The notes under the pieces are model-generated. The model worked only from the letters and a program-made list of their open reading frames with translations. It had not been told where the DNA came from and ran no database searches. From the NCBI RefSeq assembly GCF_000334215.1, contig NZ_AMQY01000018.1, forward strand, positions 1 through 64,000: a stretch of 64,000 nucleotides of DNA, written 5' to 3'. The position numbers were made by a program, and so were the translations under genes. How positions within the stretch are numbered: position 1 is the first letter of the stretch; each line of letters opens with the position of its first letter. Shown here piece by piece: positions 30,134-38,719 of this stretch. The DNA is from Vreelandella jeotgali Hwa (GTDB lineage: Bacteria > Pseudomonadota > Gammaproteobacteria > Pseudomonadales > Halomonadaceae).

Positions 30134-33100
30134 ATGAAACGGATGCTCATCAATGCGACCCAGCCCGAAGAGCTGCGCGTCGCTCTTGTCGATGGACAGC
30201 GCCTTTACGACCTGGATATCGAATCCGGTGCCCGCGAACAGAAAAAAGCCAACATCTATCGCGGCCGAATTACCCGCGTCGAACCCTCCCTCGAAGCCGC
30301 CTTTGTCGACTTCGGCGCCGAGCGTCACGGCTTTCTGCCGCTGAAGGAAATCTCCCGCGAATACTTCACCAAAGAGGTGAGCGGACGCCCCGGCATCAAG
30401 GACGTCATCAAGGAAGGTCAGCACGTCACCGTCCAGGTCGACAAGGAAGAGCGCGGCAACAAGGGCGCGGCGCTGACTACCTTCATCAGCCTGGCCGGAC
30501 GCTTTCTGGTGCTCATGCCCAACAACCCGCGCGCCGGGGGCATTTCTCGCCGCATCGAAGGGCAGGACCGCAGTCAGCTCAAGGAAGCCATGAGCCAGCT
30601 GACCCTGCCCGACAACATGGGCCTGATCGTGCGTACGGCGGGTATCGGCCGCTCGCCCGAAGAGCTGCAGTGGGACCTGGATTACCTGGTGCAGGTCTGG
30701 GAATCGGTCACCGGCGAGGCCGGCAAGCACCCCGCGCCCTTCCTGATCTACCGCGAGTCCAACGTCATCATCCGCGCCATGCGCGACTACCTGCGCCAGG
30801 ATATCGGCGAGGTGCTGATCGACAGCCCCGAGATTCACGCCGAGGCGCTGAATTTCATTCGTCAGGTAATGCCCGCCTACCAGCAGAAAATCAAGCTGTA
30901 CGCCGACGAAGTACCGCTTTTCTCGCGCTTCCAGATCGAATCGCAGATTGAAACCGCCTACGAGCGCGAAGTGCGGCTGCCGTCGGGCGGCTCCATCGTT
31001 ATCGACCATACCGAGGCGCTGGTCTCCATCGATATCAACTCGGCCCGGGCGACCCGGGGCAGCGATATCGAGGAAACCGCGCTGCAGACCAACAGCGAAG
31101 CCGCCGACGAAATTGCCCGCCAGCTGCGCCTGCGCGATATCGGCGGCCTGGTGGTTATCGACTTTATCGACATGGGCCCCTCGCGCAATCAGCGCGAAGT
31201 GGAAAACCGTACCCGGGATGCGCTCAAGATCGACCGCGCCCGGGTCCAGATCGGGCGTATTTCTCGCTTCGGCCTGATGGAAATGTCGCGCCAGCGCCTG
31301 CGGCCCTCGCTGGGCGAAACCAGCGGCGTGGTCTGCCCCCGGTGCAACGGCCAGGGCACCATCCGCGATGTGCGCTCGCTGTCGCTGTCGATCATGCGCC
31401 TGATCGAGGAAGAGGCCATGAAGGAGCGCAGCGCCCAGATACGCGCCATCATGCCCGTGCCGGTCGCCACCTACCTGCTCAACGAAAAACGCAGCGTGCT
31501 GGCCGATATCGAATCGCGGCAGGACGTGCGCGTGGTGCTGCTGCCCAGCCCCGATATGGACACGCCGCATTACGACGTTCAGCGCCTGCGCGACGATCAC
31601 CTGGGCGACGACGACACCTCGTCGCGGCCCAGCTTTGAACTTTCGGTCGACACCGAGACCGGCAAGGATCCGGCGCCGAGCGTTACCCCGCCGGCGCAGC
31701 GCGATGTCGCCGCGGTGAAAAGCGTCTCGCACAATGCGCCGGCCCCGGCATCGCTGCGCAGCAATCAACAGCAGCCAGCGCAAGCCGAGCATGCCGACGC
31801 CCCCGACAGCGTCGTCGGCCGCTTTATCCGTGGCTTTGCCAAATTCCTCGGCGCCGAAGAAACGGCACAGGAACCGTCGGCATCCTCGGCCCCGGCAGCA
31901 GCGGACGGTAATGAGCAGCGTTCGAGCTCGACCCAACGCGACAAGCCCGCTACCGAGCGGCGTCGCTCGGGCAGCAACGGCAACCGTTCGGGCAGCCGGC
32001 GTTCCGGCAGCGGTCGCTCCAACAGCAACCGCTCCAATAACGGTCGTTCCAACGACGGCCGTTCCAGCGATGGCCGTTCCAATGACAATCGCTCAAACGA
32101 CAGTCGCTCAAACGACAGCCGCGCCAATGATAGCCGCACCGGGCAGAACAGCCGGCAGGGCCGCGACGACAACGGCGCCGATTCGCGCAGCGACGCGCCG
32201 GCGGGCAACCGCCAGGAAGGCCGCAAAAACGATAACACCCGGAAAGGCAGCAGCAGGAAAGCGGCAACAGCCGATAGCGCCAGGGAAAAATCCCGCTCCG
32301 AGGATAATGCTTCGGGCGGCGACAAGGCCGACAGCCAGCGCACCGGGCCGAACCGCAGCCGCAACCGTCGCCGCCACCCGCAACAGGCCGCCAGGGAAGA
32401 AGCCAACAGCGCGCCCGAGCAGCAGGACACCGGGAAAAACGCTTCCCGGCAGGATGCCGCCGACCGCAACAATGAACGCGGCGAAAAAGCCGGTTCACCC
32501 AAGGGCGGAGACCATACAGGCCGGGCAAAAAATGCGAACGAAAACAACGGCTCGGAAACAGACACCTCGAGCAAAAACAACCGTTCCAAGAAGGCGGCCG
32601 ACCGGGACACCGGCGCCGATAACGATACGCCGGCGGTCAAGGTGGATACCACACCCCGGCGCAAGCGCAACAATCCGCGCAAGCGGTCGCGTCAACAGGC
32701 GCTGAACCCCAAAGCCGAAGCCGAGCAGCTGAAGCTCCAGGCCGAAGCCGAGGAGCAGGAGCCCGACGCAACGCCGGATGAAGGCCGCGATGAGCAGCCT
32801 GCAGAGGCCCCTGCACCGGCTCCCGAGCCCAAAGCAGAAGCGCCCGCGACAAGCGCCCCGAAGGAAGAAGCGCCCGAGCCCGAGGCGGCTGTTCAAGGGT
32901 CCGCGCCCGAGGCAGCCACAGAATCAGCGGCAAGCGAGGAGCCAACGGCGAGCGAAGAGCCCGCTCCTTCACCGGAGCCTGAACCTTCGCCGGAACCGAC
33001 ACCAGAAGCGGAACCGACTGCGACAGCCGCCGATAGCGACCAGGATGACGCCCCGGAGCCGCAGGCTGATGCATCGGCTGAGCCGACAGAAGCGCCGGCG

Positions 33101-33325
33101 CCGTCCGCTCCGGCAACGTCGGCTGAGCCGGAAACGGCGCCCGCCCCGGCTTCTACCCCGGCGGAACCCACCTCTGCTCCGGACGCAACGCCCTCGCGGT
33201 CGGAATCGCCCGATCCCGCGGCTGAGGCGTCATCGGCGCCAGCCACCGGATCGCGTCGCCGGCGCGCCCACAACGACCCGCGCGAACAGCGTCGGCGCCA
33301 GCAGCAGGATAACGACGCCGAATAG
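30134..33325 (+). CDS. rne: Ribonuclease E
   Basis: Central endoribonuclease and degradosome scaffold. The 1063-aa product starts [10 protein letters not shown], matching E. coli; the frame upstream to 29978 is leader. The catalytic half has the S1 domain (about 35-120), catalytic Asp300 and Asp343 in [10 protein letters not shown] and VIDFIDM (E. coli 303 and 346) and the zinc-link CPRCNGQG (Cys401 and Cys404). The C-terminal half is disordered: an amphipathic membrane-binding helix [12 protein letters not shown] near 562, a ten-unit Arg/Ser/Asn repeat (618-667), Arg-rich RNA-binding tracts, a long Pro/Glu/Ala stretch, and a basic end [15 protein letters not shown]. Scaffold composition differs strongly from enterobacteria. 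Followed by a terminator. Confidence 0.97.
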   Translation: MKRMLINATQPEELRVALVDGQRLYDLDIESGAREQKKANIYRGRITRVEPSLEAAFVDFGAERHGFLPLKEISREYFTKEVSGRPGIKDVIKEGQHVTVQVDKEERGNKGAALTTFISLAGRFLVLMPNNPRAGGISRRIEGQDRSQLKEAMSQLTLPDNMGLIVRTAGIGRSPEELQWDLDYLVQVWESVTGEAGKHPAPFLIYRESNVIIRAMRDYLRQDIGEVLIDSPEIHAEALNFIRQVMPAYQQKIKLYADEVPLFSRFQIESQIETAYEREVRLPSGGSIVIDHTEALVSIDINSARATRGSDIEETALQTNSEAADEIARQLRLRDIGGLVVIDFIDMGPSRNQREVENRTRDALKIDRARVQIGRISRFGLMEMSRQRLRPSLGETSGVVCPRCNGQGTIRDVRSLSLSIMRLIEEEAMKERSAQIRAIMPVPVATYLLNEKRSVLADIESRQDVRVVLLPSPDMDTPHYDVQRLRDDHLGDDDTSSRPSFELSVDTETGKDPAPSVTPPAQRDVAAVKSVSHNAPAPASLRSNQQQPAQAEHADAPDSVVGRFIRGFAKFLGAEETAQEPSASSAPAAADGNEQRSSSTQRDKPATERRRSGSNGNRSGSRRSGSGRSNSNRSNNGRSNDGRSSDGRSNDNRSNDSRSNDSRANDSRTGQNSRQGRDDNGADSRSDAPAGNRQEGRKNDNTRKGSSRKAATADSAREKSRSEDNASGGDKADSQRTGPNRSRNRRRHPQQAAREEANSAPEQQDTGKNASRQDAADRNNERGEKAGSPKGGDHTGRAKNANENNGSETDTSSKNNRSKKAADRDTGADNDTPAVKVDTTPRRKRNNPRKRSRQQALNPKAEAEQLKLQAEAEEQEPDATPDEGRDEQPAEAPAPAPEPKAEAPATSAPKEEAPEPEAAVQGSAPEAATESAASEEPTASEEPAPSPEPEPSPEPTPEAEPTATAADSDQDDAPEPQADASAEPTEAPAPSAPATSAEPETAPAPASTPAEPTSAPDATPSRSESPDPAAEASSAPATGSRRRRAHNDPREQRRRQQQDNDAE
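31985..32134. repeat. Ten 15-bp in-frame repeats in rne
   Basis: Ten consecutive 15-bp units (core cg(t/c)tccaa(c/t)gac) starting at 31985 encode pentapeptides of the form [10 protein letters not shown] or RSSDG at residues 618-667. Units 8 and 9 (32090, 32105) are nearly identical, which suggests recent duplication. Confidence 0.9.
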
Positions 33326-33350
33326 CGCCGTCTGCTGACCAGCAGCCAAC

Positions 33351-33380
33351 AAAAAGCCCGGTTTTTATACCGGGCTTTTT
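33351..33380. terminator. Bidirectional terminator between rne and murB
   Basis: AAAAAGCCCGG-T(6-nt loop)A-CCGGGCTTTTT, a perfect palindrome with A and T tails, 25 bp after the rne stop and 51 bp after the end of convergent murB. Confidence 0.92.
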
Positions 33381-33431
33381 TCGTTGGGCGCATATCGGCC
33401 TGTGTCGGGCCTGTTCAGGGATAGCCGGCGT

Positions 33432-34457
33432 TCAGCCGTCGATCATGCGCGGCTCCCTTTCCAGCTCGATACCGAAGCGCTGGCTGACCGCCGCGGCAAC
33501 CCGGGAGGCGGCCGCCTCAAGCCCGGCACGATCACCGTCGCCCGTATGCACCAGCACCAGCGCCTGACGGTCATGCACGGCAAAAGCGCCGAAACGCTGC
33601 CCCTTGAGGCCGCAGCGGTCGATCAGCCAGCCGGCGGCCAGCTTGTAGCCACCGCCCGGCTGCGCAAAACACGGCAGCTGCGGATACCGGGCGAACAGCT
33701 TCCGGGCGACGACCTCATCGACCACGGGATTTTTGAAGAAGCTCCCCGCATTGGGCAGGTATTGCGGGTCGGGCAGTTTTTCCCGGCGCACGGCGCTGAC
33801 GGCCCGCGCAATCTCCAGCGCCGACGGCCGGTCACCGACACGCGCAGCGAGATCGCCATAGCCCAATACCGGGCGGGCCTCCCGGCCGGGCTCGAGTAAC
33901 AGACGAGTGATCACCACCCTGCCGGCCAGTTCGCGCTTGAACACGCTGTCGCGGTAGCCAAAGCGGCACGCCTCCCGCGAGAGCCAGCGTACGCTGCCGT
34001 CGTCCAGCGACATGACCTCGACGCCGACGAGCACATCGGCCAGCTCCACGCCGTAGGCGCCGATGTTCTGTACCGGGGCTGCCCCGCAGTCGCCGGGGAT
34101 CAGCGCGAGATTTTCCGTGCCCCAGAGGCCGCGTTCGGCCAGCGCCATTACCAGCCGATGCCAGTTGACCCCCGCGCCCACCCAGGCGCGCACCCTGCTG
34201 CCGTCACTTTCCAGCCACCACTGGTGCAGCGCAGGCTGTAGAACCAGCCCGCCGATCCGGGGTGGCAGCAGCACGTTGCTGCCGCCGCCCATCAGCGTGA
34301 TGGCGGTTCCCCGCTGGCGTGCCTGGACAATACAGCGGCGCAGTGCGGCCCGCGTTCGCGGTGCGGCAAAAAACTGCGCCCGACACGGCAGGCGCAGCGT
34401 GTTGGCCGTCGTCAGGTCCATGTCCCGCTGCCATTCGGCGGGCGCCGGAGATGACAT
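33432..34457 (-). CDS. murB: UDP-N-acetylenolpyruvoylglucosamine reductase
   Basis: NADPH and FAD enzyme forming UDP-MurNAc. The 341-aa protein has the FAD-binding motif LMGGGSNVLLP near residue 58, ALIPGDCGAAPVQNIGAYG (catalytic and phosphate region), GYRDSVFK with the substrate Tyr/Arg, and NAGSFFKNP with the proton-donor Ser, then GLKGQRFGAFAVHDRQALV. It is a type I (E. coli-like) MurB with the inserted loop. The start region overlaps the PTP stop (GTGATG): ATG at 34457 or GTG at 34460. Last gene of the msbA-lpxK operon and convergent with rne. Confidence 0.95.
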   Translation of the reverse strand: MSSPAPAEWQRDMDLTTANTLRLPCRAQFFAAPRTRAALRRCIVQARQRGTAITLMGGGSNVLLPPRIGGLVLQPALHQWWLESDGSRVRAWVGAGVNWHRLVMALAERGLWGTENLALIPGDCGAAPVQNIGAYGVELADVLVGVEVMSLDDGSVRWLSREACRFGYRDSVFKRELAGRVVITRLLLEPGREARPVLGYGDLAARVGDRPSALEIARAVSAVRREKLPDPQYLPNAGSFFKNPVVDEVVARKLFARYPQLPCFAQPGGGYKLAAGWLIDRCGLKGQRFGAFAVHDRQALVLVHTGDGDRAGLEAAASRVAAAVSQRFGIELEREPRMIDG

Positions 34458-34921
34458 CACGCGACCGTTTGAATATGGTCGATCAGCCCACGCGAGGCTT
34501 CTTCTATCATGTCCAGCACGTCTTCAAAGCCCCGATCGCCGCCGTAGTAGGGGTCGGGCACCTCGCCCTGGGGCATCCCCGCGAAGGCGAGAAACAGCTC
34601 GATTCGAGCGCGATGGTCGTCCGGCTCCATGCCGCGAATATCGCGCAGGTTGCCGTAATCCATCGGCAGGATAAAATCGAAGTCGTCAAAATCCTCGCGG
34701 CTGAACTGGCGCGCGACGAGCCCGCCGATATCGATACCCCGACGCATCGCCGCTGCCTGAGCCCGCTCGTCGGGCGGATGGCCCACATGCCAGTCGCCGA
34801 TCCCGCATGATTCCACCGTAATCTGCTGCTCAAGCCCTGCCTGCGCTACCGCCCGGCGGAATACGCCTTCGGCGCTCGGCGAGCGGCAGATGTTACCCAG
34901 ACAGACGAATAGCACCTTCAT
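34457..34921 (-). CDS. Low molecular weight protein-tyrosine phosphatase
   Basis: A 154-aa LMW-PTP. The P-loop [14 protein letters not shown] lies at residues 6-19 (Cys7 nucleophile; Arg13), and the general-acid Asp is in [12 protein letters not shown] near 125. In other bacteria such enzymes act on tyrosine kinases of exopolysaccharide export, but no kinase or polysaccharide genes are nearby; here it sits between kdsB and murB as in Pseudomonas. Start and stop overlap both neighbours by 3-4 bp. Confidence 0.94.
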   Translation of the reverse strand: MKVLFVCLGNICRSPSAEGVFRRAVAQAGLEQQITVESCGIGDWHVGHPPDERAQAAAMRRGIDIGGLVARQFSREDFDDFDFILPMDYGNLRDIRGMEPDDHRARIELFLAFAGMPQGEVPDPYYGGDRGFEDVLDMIEEASRGLIDHIQTVA

Positions 34922-35712
34922 GATGACTCCCTATCAGCATCGTGTTGGCGGGAGGCGATAATCTCGCGCACCCGCTCCAGATCATCCGGCGTATCCACAC
35001 CGGGCGGATTGACCGCACAGGCCAGCGCTACCTGAACGCTGTGTCCGTACTGCAACGCCCGCAGCTGCTCCAGCTGTTCCAGCTGCTCCAGCGTAGCCGG
35101 CGGCCAATCGCGGAAAGCGTGCAAGAAGGCCGCGCGGTAGGCATAAATGCCGATATGACGCAGCCAGGCATCGGTCTCCAGCAGGCTCGGCGGCTTCTGG
35201 AACGCCTCGCGGTCCCAGGGCACCGGCGCCCGGGAGAAATACAGCGCCCGGCCGTCGAAAGCGCGTACGACCTTGACCACGTCGGCGCTGAACAGCGACT
35301 CCACCCGGGTCAGCGGCTCGGCCAGGGTCGCTATGGACGCCTGCGGATCCTCGGCCAGGCGACTCGCCACCTGGTCAATCAGCGCCGGTGGAATCAGGGG
35401 TTCGTCCCCCTGAACATTCACGACCAGCGCATCGTCGGCAAGCCCGAGCCGTTCGCTCACTTCGGCCAGACGGTCGGTGCCCGTAGCGTGATCGCTGCGG
35501 GTCATGACCACTTCGGCCTCGTAGGGTAGAAGCGCCTCACGTATGCGCTCGTCGTCGGTGGCCACCACCACGCGCGCGGCACTACTGCGGCAGGCCCGTC
35601 GCCAGACGTGAGCAATCATCGGCTCACCGGCGATGTCCAGCAGCGGCTTGCCCGGCAGCCGCGACGAGGCATGGCGAGCGGGAATTACCGCAACAAACTC
35701 CACCGCCGCCAT
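34918..35712 (-). CDS. kdsB: 3-deoxy-manno-octulosonate cytidylyltransferase
   Basis: Activates Kdo as CMP-Kdo for lipopolysaccharide. The 264-aa protein begins with [19 protein letters not shown], the CTP-binding motif, and has [31 protein letters not shown] and [11 protein letters not shown] as in other KdsB proteins. The ATG shares one base with the stop of the Trm112-like gene (TGATG), and its end overlaps the phosphatase gene by 4 bp. Confidence 0.96.
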   Translation of the reverse strand: MAAVEFVAVIPARHASSRLPGKPLLDIAGEPMIAHVWRRACRSSAARVVVATDDERIREALLPYEAEVVMTRSDHATGTDRLAEVSERLGLADDALVVNVQGDEPLIPPALIDQVASRLAEDPQASIATLAEPLTRVESLFSADVVKVVRAFDGRALYFSRAPVPWDREAFQKPPSLLETDAWLRHIGIYAYRAAFLHAFRDWPPATLEQLEQLEQLRALQYGHSVQVALACAVNPPGVDTPDDLERVREIIASRQHDADRESS

Positions 35713-35921
35713 CAGGGCTCTCCCGTGCGGCCGGGGGATCTGGGCAGCTTTTCGTCAACGCTCAGGGCTCGGGCTTCGTCCGGCAGCATGACCGGGATAT
35801 CATCGGTAATCGGGTAGGCCAGCCCGTCATGGAGGCAGTGCAGCTCGCCGGCCTCGCGGGCGTAGTGCAGTTTAGCCTGGCATAGCGGACAGACCAGCAT
35901 CGCCAGCAGTTGTTTATCCAT
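35712..35921 (-). CDS. Trm112 family (YcaR-like) protein
   Basis: A 69-aa small zinc-ribbon-like protein: [18 protein letters not shown] with a CxxC pair (Cys11 and Cys14), one more Cys near 29 and the [19 protein letters not shown] ending typical of the YcaR/Trm112 family. The family acts as an activator of methyltransferases in eukaryotes and archaea; the bacterial role is unclear. The conserved position between lpxK and kdsB is seen in many gammaproteobacteria. Overlaps lpxK by 8 bp and kdsB by 1 bp. Confidence 0.92.
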   Translation of the reverse strand: MDKQLLAMLVCPLCQAKLHYAREAGELHCLHDGLAYPITDDIPVMLPDEARALSVDEKLPRSPGRTGEP

Positions 35922-36930
35922 GAGCGTGTCTCCTGCAGGAAAGAGCTGCCAGCCGCGCGGCCAGCCAGCGTTCAAAATCGGGGGGCAGCGCCGCCTCAAC
36001 GTCCAGCACCCAGCTGTCGGGCGGCGCCAGAGAACGACATTTGACCGCGTCCTTGGCGGTCATGACCAGCGCCTGCCCCGGGTTCACGGCGAGGTCGTCG
36101 GCGGTGAAAGCGTGATGATCGGAATACCCCTGCCAGCAACCCTCTACGCCCAGCCCTTCCAGGGTGGTAAAAAAGCGCGCGGGGCGGCCGATACCCGCGA
36201 TACCGCGTACCGGCAGGGCAAAGGGCAGCGGGCGGAGCGCATGAGACCTGCCGCTTGCCAGCTGCCGCCAGCCGCGCGGTACAAGCTGCATGGGCTGCGT
36301 GGTGACGTTCATGGCTCGGCGGCACTGACCGTTCACCAGCACGGCGTCCACGCTTTCAAGCCGCTCGGGCGGTTCGCGCAGCGGGCCGGCGGGCAGGCAC
36401 TGCCCGTTGCCCAGTCCGCGCTCGCCGTCCACTACGGCCAGCTCGATATCGCGCTCAAGTGCCAGATGCTGCAACCCGTCATCGCTGACGATAACATCAC
36501 AGCCGTCAGCGACCAGCGCCCTGGCGCCGCGTGCACGCCGGGGGTCGGCTACCACCGCCACGCCGGTCTGCTGGGCCAGCATCAGCGGCTCATCGCCGCT
36601 TTGCTCGACGGGAGTATCCGGCCCGACCCGCAGCGGATAGTCATCCGCCGAGCCGCCGTAACCACGGGTCACAATCCCCGGCGTATAGCCCTGTTCCCCC
36701 AGCCGGCGCACCAGCCAGGCCACCAGCGGCGACTTGCCCGTGCCGCCCAGAGTAATGTTGCCCACCACCACAACCGGCACCGGCGCACGCCACGAGGCTT
36801 TTTTGCCGCTGAGATAGGCCCGCCGGCGATGGTCCATAACCCGGCGATACAGCGCCGCCAGCGGCCGTAACGGATACAGCCAGACGCTGCCCTGATAAGC
36901 GGCGCTGAGCCAGCGCTCGGCGAGACTCAC
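35914..36930 (-). CDS. lpxK: Tetraacyldisaccharide 4'-kinase
   Basis: Phosphorylates the lipid A precursor at the 4' position, at the inner membrane. The 338-aa protein has an N-terminal membrane-associated helix, the Walker A GNITLGGTGKSPL near residue 57, IVTRGYGG, DVIVSDDGLQHLALERD (catalytic Asp pair) and TAKDAVKC. It starts with GTG overlapping the msbA stop (GTGA), so flippase and kinase are made together. Confidence 0.95.
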   Translation of the reverse strand: MSLAERWLSAAYQGSVWLYPLRPLAALYRRVMDHRRRAYLSGKKASWRAPVPVVVVGNITLGGTGKSPLVAWLVRRLGEQGYTPGIVTRGYGGSADDYPLRVGPDTPVEQSGDEPLMLAQQTGVAVVADPRRARGARALVADGCDVIVSDDGLQHLALERDIELAVVDGERGLGNGQCLPAGPLREPPERLESVDAVLVNGQCRRAMNVTTQPMQLVPRGWRQLASGRSHALRPLPFALPVRGIAGIGRPARFFTTLEGLGVEGCWQGYSDHHAFTADDLAVNPGQALVMTAKDAVKCRSLAPPDSWVLDVEAALPPDFERWLAARLAALSCRRHAHG

Positions 36931-38663
36931 GGGGTATCCTGAAACTGCAGCCGATGCAGCGCCGCGTAAGCCCCGTCAGCGTCAAGCAGCTCGCGGTGGC
37001 TGCCCTGCTCGATAATCTGCCCCTGCTCCATGACCAGAATACGGTCGGCGCGCTCGATGGTGGACAGCCGATGGGCAATCACCAGGGTTGTGCGCCCTTC
37101 ACAGACCCGCTCCAGGGCTTTTTGAATATAGCGTTCGGACTCGGTATCCAGCGCCGAGGTGGCTTCATCCAGCACCAGCACCGGCGCATCCTTGAAAATC
37201 GCCCGGGCAATGGCCACCCGCTGGCGCTGCCCGCCGGACAGCATCACGCCGTTGTCGCCGACTCGGGTGTCATAGCCGTTGGGCAGGGTTTCGATAAACT
37301 CGTGGGCGTGGGCGGCCCGGGCGGCGGCCTCGACGGCGGCACGGTCGGCGCCTTCGGCGCCGTAGGCGATGTTATCGGCAATGCTGGTATTGAACAGGGT
37401 GACCTGTTGCGATACCAGCGCAATTTGGCGGCGCAGGGGAGCCAGCCGGTAATCGCGCACGTTGACGCCATCAACGCTGATGGTGCCGTCTGTGGCGGTA
37501 TAAAAGCGCGGCAGCAGGCTCACCAGCGTCGACTTGCCGCTCCCGGAACGTCCGACAATGGCAATCAGCTCGCCGGCGGCAACGTCCAGGTCGATGCCGT
37601 CCAGCACGTTGGCCTGGTCCGGACCGTAGCGGAAATGCACGTCGTGGAAGCTGATATCGCCGCTGAGTCGCTCGGGCACGCGCTCACCCCGATCTTCCTC
37701 GACAGGCTCGTCCATCAGGCCGAACAGCTCGGTCGCGGCGGCAATGCCCTTCTGAATCTTGCTGTTGACTTCGGTCAGCTGGCGCACCGGCTTGACCATC
37801 AGCGCCGCGGCGGTAATAAAAGCGACAAACTCGCCCGGCGTCATGTCCTTGAGCAGCGAGGGCGCCATCGCCACCCAGACCAGCACCGCCATCGATACCG
37901 CCACCAGCATGAGAATCACCGGCGAGCTGGCCGCCTTGGTCATGGCTTCTTTCATGCTCTGGCGGCGATTCTCTTCGCTGACCGCCTCAAAGCGGCGCTT
38001 TTCGTGGGCCTCTGCGCCGTGGGTGCGCACCACTCGGTAGCCTGACAATGCCTCGGACGCGACGTGGGTGACATCGCCCATGGAGTTTTGAATACGCCGG
38101 GAAATACGCCGGAAACGCTTGCTGACGTAGCTCACTACCAGTGCGATCAACGGCGTGACGGCAAGAAACAGCAGCGTCAGCAGCCAGTTGGTCCAGAGCA
38201 GGTAGCCCAGCAGCCCGACCACGAAAAGCCCTTCGCGCAGCAGAATGGTTACCGCCTTGGTGGCCGCCCCGGCGACCTGCTCGACGTGATAGGTCACCCG
38301 GGATACCAGGTGCCCGCTGGAATGGTGGTCGAAAAATACGCCGGGCAGGTGCAGCATGTGGGCAAAGACATCGCAGCGCAGGGTATGAATCACGTAGCGC
38401 CCCACGTACGCCATGAAATAGGTGCTCAGGAAAGTGCCCAGCCCCCGCGCTGCAAACATGACGATGACAAACAGCGGCAGAAAAAAGCGAAACGCCGCAT
38501 CGGGATTCTGAATGCCGTCGATCAGGCGCTTCATCAATTCGGCCAGCGCCGTGCTCGACGCCGCGTAAATCGCAAACCCCACCACGGCCAGGGCAAAGGC
38601 GCGCCAGTGTGGCCTGACGTAGCTCAGCAAACGCTTGTAAATGGCCAAACCTGTTTCGTTCAC
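36927..38663 (-). CDS. msbA: Lipid A export ABC transporter MsbA
   Basis: Homodimeric flippase that moves lipid A-core across the inner membrane. The 578-aa half-transporter has six membrane helices (residues about 15-300) followed by the ATPase: Walker A VGRSGSGKSTLV, the LSGGQRQR signature, Walker B LVLDEATSALDTE and the H-loop IAHRLST. I used GTG at 38663 with GGGAG 5 nt upstream. It heads the operon with lpxK. In the corresponding Pseudomonas block an exbB-exbD pair occupies this place between comEC and lpxK. Confidence 0.93.
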   Translation of the reverse strand: MNETGLAIYKRLLSYVRPHWRAFALAVVGFAIYAASSTALAELMKRLIDGIQNPDAAFRFFLPLFVIVMFAARGLGTFLSTYFMAYVGRYVIHTLRCDVFAHMLHLPGVFFDHHSSGHLVSRVTYHVEQVAGAATKAVTILLREGLFVVGLLGYLLWTNWLLTLLFLAVTPLIALVVSYVSKRFRRISRRIQNSMGDVTHVASEALSGYRVVRTHGAEAHEKRRFEAVSEENRRQSMKEAMTKAASSPVILMLVAVSMAVLVWVAMAPSLLKDMTPGEFVAFITAAALMVKPVRQLTEVNSKIQKGIAAATELFGLMDEPVEEDRGERVPERLSGDISFHDVHFRYGPDQANVLDGIDLDVAAGELIAIVGRSGSGKSTLVSLLPRFYTATDGTISVDGVNVRDYRLAPLRRQIALVSQQVTLFNTSIADNIAYGAEGADRAAVEAAARAAHAHEFIETLPNGYDTRVGDNGVMLSGGQRQRVAIARAIFKDAPVLVLDEATSALDTESERYIQKALERVCEGRTTLVIAHRLSTIERADRILVMEQGQIIEQGSHRELLDADGAYAALHRLQFQDTP

Positions 38664-38719
38664 GCGGACTCCCGGCGCTGATGCACAATGCACGCGATTC
38701 TACCTTAACCCGGCGTTAT

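Noticed and set aside
29855..31936. 693-codon minus-strand frame opposite rne
   Set aside because: Antisense to the catalytic half of RNase E, which is unmistakable; no RBS or family features.
35050..35100. LEQ-LEQ-LEQ repeat in kdsB as another minisatellite expansion
   Set aside because: By memory of the E. coli KdsB sequence the segment LEHIEMLEQLR has the same length, so it is not an insertion.
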